NCBI GenBank assembly: GCA_003142595.1
Contig: PLMU01000014.1
Location: forward strand, 42,314 to 106,313
Direction of reading: 5' to 3'
Length of the DNA: 64,000 nucleotides
Origin: Phycisphaerales bacterium
GTDB lineage: Bacteria; Planctomycetota; Phycisphaerae; Sedimentisphaerales; UBA12454
The notes below the pieces were generated by a model. It was given only the letters and a program-made list of their open reading frames with translations, searched no databases and had not been told where the DNA came from. Positions 57,915 through 64,000 of the stretch are shown piece after piece (positions within the stretch are counted from its first letter, which is position 1; each line of letters starts with the position of its first letter). Position numbers and translations under genes: made by a program.

Positions 57915-58694
57915 ATGGCTATAAAGTTACGAAGCCGCAGAGAAATAGAAATAATGAAAAAAGCCGGCGCAGTTGTCGCCGATGTTCTTTTAAAATTAAA
58001 GCAGTCCGCGACAGCAGGTATTAGCACTGCCGAATTGAATCGTATAGCTGAAGAAATGGCTATAAGCGCAGGGGCCGAGACTCTTTTTAAGGGTGTAGAA
58101 AATCCTTATGGATACAGGCCTTTTCCAGCCGCTATATGCACTTCAATTAATGAGCAGGTAGTGCATGGAATACCGTCGGACAAAGTAAAACTGCGTGAAG
58201 GCGATATTCTCAGCGTCGATTTCGGCGTAAAGCTGGAAGGTTATTGCGGCGATGCCGCCATAACAATCGCGATAGGAAATATCGACCGGCGGCGACAGCA
58301 GCTTATGGATGTAACTTCTCAGATGCTCGATACGGCGATTGAACACTGTAAACCCGGCGAAAAATGGAGCCGGATAGCAGGGCTTATGCAGAATATTGCG
58401 GAATCAGCGGGTTTTTCTGTTGTTACCGATTTTGTCGGCCATGGGATAGGCACCGAAATGCACGAAGAGCCGAAAGTTCCGAATTATGTAAGCAGGGAAC
58501 TTTTAAATCATGATATTCTTCTGCAGGAAGGAATTATTATTGCCGTTGAGCCTATGGTTAATATGGGAACAAGCGAAGTGGTGACTTTAAAGGATGGTTG
58601 GACGGTTGCTACACGAGATGGCAAGCCGTCAGCCCATTTTGAGCACACGATAGCGATAACAAAAAACGGTTGTGAAGTGCTGACAGTAAAATAA
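57915..58694 (+). CDS. map: Methionine aminopeptidase type I
   Basis: From ATG 57915 the product is 259 residues starting with AIKLRSRREIEIMKKAG. Metal ligands are seen: LSVDFGVKLEGYCGDAA (two Asp), FVGHGIGTEMHEEP (His), VAVEPM-like IIAVEPMVNMG (Glu) and HFEHTIAIT near the end (Glu). It removes initiator Met. A TTG at 57903 would add four residues and overlap adk. Confidence 0.95.
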   Translation: MAIKLRSRREIEIMKKAGAVVADVLLKLKQSATAGISTAELNRIAEEMAISAGAETLFKGVENPYGYRPFPAAICTSINEQVVHGIPSDKVKLREGDILSVDFGVKLEGYCGDAAITIAIGNIDRRRQQLMDVTSQMLDTAIEHCKPGEKWSRIAGLMQNIAESAGFSVVTDFVGHGIGTEMHEEPKVPNYVSRELLNHDILLQEGIIIAVEPMVNMGTSEVVTLKDGWTVATRDGKPSAHFEHTIAITKNGCEVLTVK

Positions 58695-58712
58695 ACGGCC
58701 GTTTGGGAATAT

Positions 58713-58928
58713 ATGCCAAAAAAAGATGCGATAATAGTTGAGGGCAAAATACTTGAAGCCCTGCCGAACGCGATGTTCAGGGTTGAACTGCAAAACGGGC
58801 ATGTGATTGTTGCACATGTTTCCGGAAAAATGAGAATGCATTTTATAAGAATACTTGCGGGCGATACGGTTACGATTGAAATGTCGCCTTATGATTTAAC
58901 GAAAGGAAGAATAATTCTGCGACATTAG
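58713..58928 (+). CDS. infA: Translation initiation factor IF-1
   Basis: The 71-residue OB-fold protein has [20 protein letters not shown] (about 10-29), [14 protein letters not shown] and [13 protein letters not shown], the IF-1 signature. It blocks the A site during initiation. Confidence 0.95.
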   Translation: MPKKDAIIVEGKILEALPNAMFRVELQNGHVIVAHVSGKMRMHFIRILAGDTVTIEMSPYDLTKGRIILRH

Positions 58929-58945
58929 CAGAATTGAGGTGCTTT

Positions 58946-59062
58946 ATGAAAGTAAGAACTTCAGTAAAACGAATATGCGAGAATTGCAAAGTAATTCGTC
59001 GTAAAGGTGTTGTGCGGGTAATCTGCTCTGTGGATCCTCGCCATAAACAAAGACAAGGCTAA
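58946..59062 (+). CDS. rpmJ: Ribosomal protein L36
   Basis: A 38-codon frame from ATG 58946 to TAA 59060-59062 begins [15 protein letters not shown] and ends in DPRHKQRQG. The three Cys and one His form the zinc ribbon of C+ type L36. GAGG precedes the start. Its place between infA and rpsM is canonical. Confidence 0.96.
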   Translation: MKVRTSVKRICENCKVIRRKGVVRVICSVDPRHKQRQG

Positions 59063-59080
59063 TTTTTCGGAGAGTTGAAT

Positions 59081-59467
59081 ATGCCGCGTATAGTTGGTGT
59101 TGATATACCGAATGATAAAGCGATACTTATTTCGCTTACTTATATTCATGGTATCGGGAAGTTCGTTGCGGGAAAGATACTCAAAGAAATCGGCATAAAG
59201 CCGGAGCTTCATGCGAGTAAGCTTACCGAAGATGATGTGAGCAAAATCGCACAGATAATCGACCGTGATTATGCAGTTGAAGGCCAGCTCAGAAGACAGG
59301 TATCTCAGGATATTGCTCGACTCAAGGATATCGGCTGCTACCGTGGTCTGAGACATCGCAAGGGACTGCCGGTCAGAGGCCAAAAGACGCAAAGTAACGC
59401 CCGAACGAGAAAGGGCAAGAGAAAGACAGTTGCCGGCAAGAAGGGCGTAAAAGAAATACGTACATAA
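59081..59467 (+). CDS. rpsM: Ribosomal protein S13
   Basis: From ATG 59081 the protein has 128 residues starting [12 protein letters not shown]. It shows [20 protein letters not shown] (about 18-37) and [20 protein letters not shown] (about 92-111). GGAGAG lies upstream. It forms bridges to the 50S and contacts P-site tRNA. Confidence 0.96.
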   Translation: MPRIVGVDIPNDKAILISLTYIHGIGKFVAGKILKEIGIKPELHASKLTEDDVSKIAQIIDRDYAVEGQLRRQVSQDIARLKDIGCYRGLRHRKGLPVRGQKTQSNARTRKGKRKTVAGKKGVKEIRT

Positions 59468-59488
59468 TATTTGAGGTATTAATACTAA

Positions 59489-59860
59489 ATGGCTAAGGGA
59501 AAAATAAGAAAGAATGTTGCAAAGGCGATTGTTCATATTCAATCGACCTTTAATAACACATTAATAACAATAACCGACACCGAAGGCGATACCATCTGCC
59601 GGGATTCAGCGGGCACGGTAGGTTTCAAAGGTTCTCGCAAAAGCACACCTTTCGCGGCACAAAGAGCAGCGGAAAAGTGTGCCAACGCTGCCAAGCGGTC
59701 CGGTGTTCGTGAAGTTGAAGTGAGGGTTAAAGGTCCCGGTTCCGGCAGAGAGTCAGCGATATCCGCCCTGCAGTCGACCGGCTTGAGAATTTCATCGATT
59801 GAAGATGTTACGCCAATTCCTCACAATGGTTGTCGTCCGCCGAAAAGAAGAAGAGTTTAA
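59489..59860 (+). CDS. rpsK: Ribosomal protein S11
   Basis: The 123-residue protein has [21 protein letters not shown] (starting near 13), [17 protein letters not shown] and the end [27 protein letters not shown], all typical. It lies on the 30S platform. Confidence 0.96.
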   Translation: MAKGKIRKNVAKAIVHIQSTFNNTLITITDTEGDTICRDSAGTVGFKGSRKSTPFAAQRAAEKCANAAKRSGVREVEVRVKGPGSGRESAISALQSTGLRISSIEDVTPIPHNGCRPPKRRRV

Positions 59861-59882
59861 TTGCTAAGGAGCATATAAAAAT

Positions 59883-60515
59883 ATGGGTCGTTATCTCGGT
59901 TCATCCTGTAAATTATGCCGTCGGGAAGGTATGAAGCTGATGCTTAAGGGTATTCGCTGCGAAACAAGCAAATGCCCGATTGAAAAGCGGCAGCGGAATG
60001 TTGCTCCCGGTATGCACGGCTGGCGTCGCGGCAGAGGCAGCGATTATGGTGTTCGTCTGCGCGAGAAACAGAAAGTTAAACGATATTACGGACTTTATGA
60101 AACACAATTTATGCGGTATTTCGAAGATGCGGAACATACCAAGGGCAATACCGGCGAGGTTCTGCTCAGCATGCTCGAAAGGCGGCTTGATAACGTAATT
60201 TATAAGCTGAATTTTGCGCCTTCGAGAAAGACTGCACGACAGCTTATTACACACGGACATATTTATATTAACGGCAAAAAAATTGATATACCGGATTTCG
60301 TGGTAAGCATAGGCGACAAAATAACTGTTAAGTCGTCGGAAAAAAGTAAAAAGAGAATAAGAGCACAACTGGATACTAATCCGAACTACAGTGCACAGGG
60401 CTGGCTGCAGCTTGACATAAAAGCTCCTTCAGCCACAATTGTCGCATTGCCTACAAGGCAGGACGTGCAGCTCCCGATAGAAGAGCAGCTCGTTGTGGAA
60501 TTCTGTTCGAAATAA
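59883..60515 (+). CDS. rpsD: Ribosomal protein S4, zinc type
   Basis: The 210-residue protein has an N-terminal zinc site (CKLC near 9-12, then C and CP near 26 and 31) and the S4 RNA-binding domain MLERRLDNVIYKLNFAPSRK (about 97-116), ARQLITHGHIYINGKKI. S4 begins 30S assembly and in E. coli represses the alpha operon. A strong leader hairpin before rpoA follows. Confidence 0.96.
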   Translation: MGRYLGSSCKLCRREGMKLMLKGIRCETSKCPIEKRQRNVAPGMHGWRRGRGSDYGVRLREKQKVKRYYGLYETQFMRYFEDAEHTKGNTGEVLLSMLERRLDNVIYKLNFAPSRKTARQLITHGHIYINGKKIDIPDFVVSIGDKITVKSSEKSKKRIRAQLDTNPNYSAQGWLQLDIKAPSATIVALPTRQDVQLPIEEQLVVEFCSK

Positions 60516-60557
60516 TTTTTATTGAAAAATTGAATACTTTTAAATGAAAGAATAACC

Positions 60558-60626
60558 GGGCAGGTTGCAGATAGCGTTTTTTTAAAAGGCAAGGGCCCCT
60601 GTCAAAAACGCTGACAACATCTGCCC
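60558..60626 (+). promoter_or_regulatory. Nested hairpin leader upstream of rpoA
   Basis: An inner stem AGCGTTTTT/AAAAACGCT (60573-60581 and 60604-60612) with a loop containing GGGCCCC is enclosed by an outer stem GGGCAG/CTGCCC (60558-60563 and 60621-60626). The AGGAGG of rpoA starts seven bases further on (60633). Confidence 0.6.
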
Positions 60627-60645
60627 AATTTTAGGAGGCCTAAAA

Positions 60646-61653
60646 ATGAGAATAACCTGGCGAGGGATGGAACTTCCGACACGCGTTGAAATGGACAAAC
60701 AGATTTCAACGAGCAATTATGGTCTTTTTCGTGTCGAGCCTTTTGAACATGGATTCGGTACGACAATTGGCAACAGTCTCAGGCGGGTCCTGCTTTCTTC
60801 ACTTGAAGGGGCAGCGGTAACCAGCGTGAAGATTGCCGGCGCAGACCATGAGTTTGCTTCGCTGAAGGGCATTAAGGAAGATGTAACCGCGATTATCCTT
60901 AATGTTAAAAATTTAATTATCAGGAAAACCTGCCCCGAACCAAAGACTGTAAAAATAGTCGCTGACAAAACGGGTGTTATTACGGCAGGACAGATTCAAT
61001 GCGACCCTACTGTTGAGATAGTTAACAAAGACCATGTCCTTATAACATTAACAGAGAATGTGAAATTCTCGATGGAAATGACGGTAGAGACCGGCCGCGG
61101 CTATTCACCCGCAGCCGAGAGACTTGCCGCAGTGGACAGATTTGAGCAGGAAGCCGGCAGAGTTGAAATTGATGCCGTTTATTCGCCAACTGTTCGTGTA
61201 AGATATAAAACCGAAGATACCCGCGTAGGGCAAAAGACGAACTACGACCGGTTGATTCTTGAAATATGGACTGACGGCTCAATTACGCCTGAGATGGCTC
61301 TTGTAGAAGCCGGCAAAATTCTTAGAAAACACATCAATCCGTTTGTGCAGTATTTTGAAATCGGCTCAGAAACAGTCGAAGAAGCACAAAGCAGCGAAGC
61401 GGAAGAAGAAACGAAAGTCGATGGACAGCTTGCCGAAAAGCTGAAGATGCCGATACAGGAGCTTGATTTGAGCGTTCGTGCAAGCAACTGCCTTGAGGCA
61501 AGTCATATCGATACAGTAGGACAGTTGGTTAAAATGACCGAGGCAGATTTGCTGAAGCTTCGCAGTTTCGGCAAGACAAGCCTTCGTGAAATTGTTCGCA
61601 AACTTGCGGATATAGGGCTGTCGCTCGGTATGACAGATATTGAACAAAGTTAA
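60646..61653 (+). CDS. rpoA: RNA polymerase subunit alpha
   Basis: The 335-residue subunit has the N-terminal dimerisation domain (PFEHGFGTTIGNSLRRVLLS, about 31-50), ETGRGYSPA (about 148), and after a Glu-rich linker (about 245-260) the C-terminal domain with VRASNCLEASHIDTVGQLV (about 277-295) and LRSFGKTSLREI. AGGAGG seven bases before ATG 60646 is the best ribosome binding site in the cluster. Confidence 0.97.
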   Translation: MRITWRGMELPTRVEMDKQISTSNYGLFRVEPFEHGFGTTIGNSLRRVLLSSLEGAAVTSVKIAGADHEFASLKGIKEDVTAIILNVKNLIIRKTCPEPKTVKIVADKTGVITAGQIQCDPTVEIVNKDHVLITLTENVKFSMEMTVETGRGYSPAAERLAAVDRFEQEAGRVEIDAVYSPTVRVRYKTEDTRVGQKTNYDRLILEIWTDGSITPEMALVEAGKILRKHINPFVQYFEIGSETVEEAQSSEAEEETKVDGQLAEKLKMPIQELDLSVRASNCLEASHIDTVGQLVKMTEADLLKLRSFGKTSLREIVRKLADIGLSLGMTDIEQS

Positions 61654-61675
61654 TTGATTTTGAGGTTTTAAAAAA

Positions 61676-62185
61676 ATGCGTCATAAAGTAGCAGGCGGAC
61701 AACTTAATCGGACCAGTGCACATAGAACGGCATTACGCAGAAACCTTGCTTGTGCCCTTTTCATTCATGAAACTATAAGCACAACAATGCCCAAGGCAAA
61801 GCATGTCAAAAGTTTTATTGAAAAGCTTATAACCCTTGCCAAGAAAGGCGACCTGGCGTCAAGACGCCGTGCGATAGCGATTCTCGGCGATCATGATATT
61901 GTCCAGGAAGTTGACGGCGAAGTAGAACGCAAGGGCACTATTATCGGTAAACTATTCAGCGATATCGGCCCCCGGTATCTTGACAGGGCGGGCGGATATA
62001 CGAGAATTATAAAATTAGCCAAGGTTCGTTTGGGAGATAACAGTCCGCTTGTTTTGCTGCAGCTGGTCGGCCAGGAAAAGCAGCAGGCAGAGTCCGCGGG
62101 CAAGGGCAAAAAGAAAGCCGCAAAAAATAAAAAAACAAAAGCTGAAAAAGCAGCAGAAGCGGAAAAGGAACTCCCGAAAGAATAG
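61676..62185 (+). CDS. rplQ: Ribosomal protein L17 with lysine-rich tail
   Basis: The L17 core (residues 1-120) has MRHKVAGGQLNRTSAHRTAL and TTMPKAKHVKSFIEKLITLA, then RYLDRAGGYTRIIKLAKVRLG. The last 45 residues are mainly Lys, Ala and Glu (GKKKAAKNKKTKAEKAAEAE), a low-complexity extension of the usual 115-125 residues. It closes the alpha cluster. Confidence 0.95.
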   Translation: MRHKVAGGQLNRTSAHRTALRRNLACALFIHETISTTMPKAKHVKSFIEKLITLAKKGDLASRRRAIAILGDHDIVQEVDGEVERKGTIIGKLFSDIGPRYLDRAGGYTRIIKLAKVRLGDNSPLVLLQLVGQEKQQAESAGKGKKKAAKNKKTKAEKAAEAEKELPKE

Positions 62186-62229
62186 AAGAGCGAATGAAAT
62201 AATTTAGATTAATTCCGGGAGGAAGAGAA

Positions 62230-62643
62230 TTGGCTGATAACTGTATATTCTGTAAAATTGCCGCCGGCCAAATACCTTCTGTGAAGATTTACGAGGATGA
62301 AAATGTTCTGGCATTTCTCGATATTGGCCCGATTAGTGAGGGGCATACCCTTATAATTCCCCGTCAGCATTACACAAAAGTCCATGAATGTCCGCCGCAG
62401 GTTCTGGTTTCAATGGTATCAATTTTACCAAAAATTACTGCCGCGGTTTTTGGCGCTATGCAGGCGGATGGCTATAATGTTTTGTGCAATAACGGCAGGG
62501 CGGCAGGACAGCTTGTGGAGCATTTGCATTTTCATATAATACCGAGGAAAACCGGCGATGGCGTTTTCAATCGTTGGCCGGCTTCCAAATATCCGCCGGG
62601 AAAAGTGGAAGAAATTGCTGAAAAAATTCGTGCCAAACTGTAA
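62230..62643 (+). CDS. HIT family nucleotide hydrolase
   Basis: The 137-residue protein starts at TTG 62230 with GGGAGGAAG upstream. It has CIFCKIAAGQIPSVKIYED (about 4-22) and the triad motif EHLHFHIIPR (about 97-106). This is the HinT/PKCI branch, which hydrolyses adenylated substrates. It is 45 bp after rplQ and probably cotranscribed. Confidence 0.93.
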   Translation: MADNCIFCKIAAGQIPSVKIYEDENVLAFLDIGPISEGHTLIIPRQHYTKVHECPPQVLVSMVSILPKITAAVFGAMQADGYNVLCNNGRAAGQLVEHLHFHIIPRKTGDGVFNRWPASKYPPGKVEEIAEKIRAKL

Positions 62644-62683
62644 TTGAATTTATATCCATAGTTTGGTAGAGTTATAAATTGAT

Positions 62684-62757
<74 letters not shown>

Positions 62758-62773
62758 TTTTGGTAATTCCTTT

Positions 62774-62803
62774 AAAGCCAGTCACTTACGACTGGCTTTT
62801 TTT
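62774..62803 (+). terminator. Terminator after tRNA-fMet
   Basis: AAAGCCAGTC and GACTGGCTTT form a perfect 10-bp stem with a six-base loop followed by TTTT. It probably ends the whole cluster. Confidence 0.92.
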
Positions 62804-62804
62804 G

Positions 62805-62906
62805 TTAATCTCGCCAAACTATGGCGAATTCAGCGAAGTCAATAAAATCAACAATGTTATTCTTATTAAAATCAGCCGGGATATTATGAAAAGTCAACAA
62901 AAAACA
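62805..62906 (-). pseudogene. Remnant of a dockerin-like C-terminal tail
   Basis: Read on the minus strand, 27 codons give NIPADFNKNNIVDFIDFAEF then AIVWRD and a stop at 62805-62807. This matches the end of the large protein at 63024 (NIPGDFDKNNTVNFLDFAEF...). In-frame TAA lies about nine codons upstream, so only the tail survives. Confidence 0.7.
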
Positions 62907-62968
62907 TTATAACAGATTGAATCTAAAGTGGTTATATCGAGTCGGTGGAATGACATATAGTTCAAAAA

Positions 62969-62998
62969 AACGGCCTGCGAGAATTCTCACAGGCCGTT
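62969..62998. terminator. Terminator of the minus-strand surface-protein gene
   Basis: AACGGCCTG and CAGGCCGTT pair around a loop that itself contains GAGAATTCTC. On the minus strand a T run follows the stem, 26 bp beyond the stop at 63024. Confidence 0.85.
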
Positions 62999-63023
62999 AA
63001 ACCTTTATTGCCGTCGATTACTT

Positions 63024-64000
63024 TTAATTATCTTGCCAAACCGTGGCAAATTCGGCGAAATCAAGGAAGTTCACAGTATTGTTCTTATCGAAATCGCCCG
63101 GAATATTCGGACCGGTCCGGAGCCAGTTTTCACTAATCACAACGATATCGCCGTAATCTATATAGCCATCGCAGTCAAGGTCATAAATATTAGTGGCTGC
63201 ATAATCCTGGCCTGTCTTATTTTCAAGAACATTGACGTATTCAATACCGGCCGGCTCAAAAGTGTAATGAGGTTTATTGCCTGGCGTTACTGTACCGGAC
63301 CAGTTGTAGCTGACCCAAACTTCATAGAAGCCATTAACATCTGTTATAGCTGAACTGCCGCCGTTGTTTGCTGCGACAAGTACGCCTTTTATCGGCACCT
63401 GGCAGGCATTTTTAATATGGCCTGAAATCTTATATGTCAGCAGCGTGCCGGCATAATTTTCTTCTGCGGCCTTGTCTTCAGTAACATTAGCATAGGTTAT
63501 GCTGCTCGGCATGAAAGCGTAAGCGTATTTGGAAGGCACAACATTGCCGGACCAGTTATAATTGACCACTACCTCATAATATCCATTTGCATCAGTTGTA
63601 TCATGGCCGCCGCCGTAATATTTAGTTGTAAACGGACCGCCATCATTATCCGGCGTTACTAATACGTCTGCGAGCGGTTCGTGCGTTACTGCATCAACGG
63701 CATGGCCGGAGATAATGAAAGTCTTCAATCTGACGATGTAGTTGTCGTTCTGATTTGCGGTAACGTTAATATACTCTCTGCCGTTTGGCTCAAATATATA
63801 ACCCGTTTTGCTTAGAGCAACATTGCCCGACCATCCGTAAGCTACTGTTAATTGGTAGTAACCATTAACATCGGTCGTAGCTGAGTTGCCGCCGTTATTC
63901 GCTTCGATAAACACTCCGACAGCAGGTATATTGGCATCAGGTTTGGTGATATGACCCGAGATGGTCATCTGATTAATAGTGAATGTTGCGGTAACAGTCT
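63024..64000 (-). CDS. Large repetitive surface protein, C-terminal part, dockerin-like end
   Basis: The frame stays open to the right edge (codons for TVTATFTINQ precede MTISGH), so only about 325 C-terminal residues are seen. They contain three repeats of about 95 residues, each with ISGH, a GV/DVL strand, ANNGG or DNDGG, TDxNGYYE, V.Y.WSG.V.PSK and YxFxPxxxxYxNV, like carboxypeptidase-regulatory (transthyretin-like) domains. The end has two calcium-type loops, DLDCDGYIDYGDIVVI and GDFDKNNTVNFLDFAEFATVW, the dockerin-like tail frequent in planctomycete exported proteins. It is probably a secreted or surface-anchored protein. Confidence 0.85.
   Translation of the reverse strand, partial: TVTATFTINQMTISGHITKPDANIPAVGVFIEANNGGNSATTDVNGYYQLTVAYGWSGNVALSKTGYIFEPNGREYINVTANQNDNYIVRLKTFIISGHAVDAVTHEPLADVLVTPDNDGGPFTTKYYGGGHDTTDANGYYEVVVNYNWSGNVVPSKYAYAFMPSSITYANVTEDKAAEENYAGTLLTYKISGHIKNACQVPIKGVLVAANNGGSSAITDVNGFYEVWVSYNWSGTVTPGNKPHYTFEPAGIEYVNVLENKTGQDYAATNIYDLDCDGYIDYGDIVVISENWLRTGPNIPGDFDKNNTVNFLDFAEFATVWQDN

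Overview
The window looks like a chromosomal segment of a planctomycete, most likely class Phycisphaerae. This is inferred from EF-Tu with the planctomycete-type switch I (no RGITI motif), an RpsN of the zinc type, ribosomal protein L22 with an extra N-terminal domain, and a surface protein ending in the dockerin-like GDFDxNxxVxFxDFAxFAxxW tail. No 16S rRNA gene is present, so the placement rests on proteins only.

Layout. 1-3 kb: a minus-strand RNase HI-PurN fusion (cut by the left edge), a coiled-coil zinc-ribbon protein and a divergent U32 peptidase-family gene. 3-6.6 kb: DUF2157/GDYXXLXY membrane pair, a membrane protein plus winged-helix regulator behind a promoter with tandem palindromic operators, and a cold-shock gene. 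6.6-11 kb: a minus-strand sulfur-assimilation cluster (Rrf2 regulator, YezD-like protein, outer-membrane-like protein, MetY, CysK). 11-16.2 kb: hisA, guaB, guaA, a PAP2 phosphatase and a convergent methyltransferase. 16.6-21.4 kb: a glycosyltransferase, acetate kinase, a translationally coupled acetate-kinase-like protein lacking key residues, and a FolE2-like protein lacking its metal-site cysteine. 21.4-28.2 kb: RhlE helicase, an EamA transporter, then a repeat-rich accessory stretch with an HNH endonuclease, a small membrane protein and a secreted 16-repeat ankyrin protein that share a duplicated 85-bp leader.

28.2-62.8 kb is a nearly complete transcription-translation block on the plus strand: tRNA-Thr, tuf, rpmG, tRNA-Trp, secE, nusG, rplKAJL, rpoBC, rpsLG, fusA, then the merged S10-spc-alpha cluster from rpsJ to rplQ (with secY, adk, map, infA, rpmJ, rpoA), a HIT protein and initiator tRNA. 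The right edge holds the C-terminus of a large repetitive surface protein and a degraded copy of its tail.

Most striking is rpoB: about 227 codons of A/T-rich, foreign-looking coding sequence sit in frame inside the lobe region of the beta subunit (34741-35421) and resemble a captured small alpha-helical gene. Other unusual points are the RNase HI-PurN fusion, the AckA/pseudo-AckA/pseudo-FolE2 operon, the helix-turn-helix-like domain on L22, Arg in place of the streptomycin-contact Lys in S12, a terminator-like hairpin between rpsJ and rplC, a stem that covers the rpsC ribosome binding site, and two families of dispersed palindromic repeats, one of which has entered an open reading frame.
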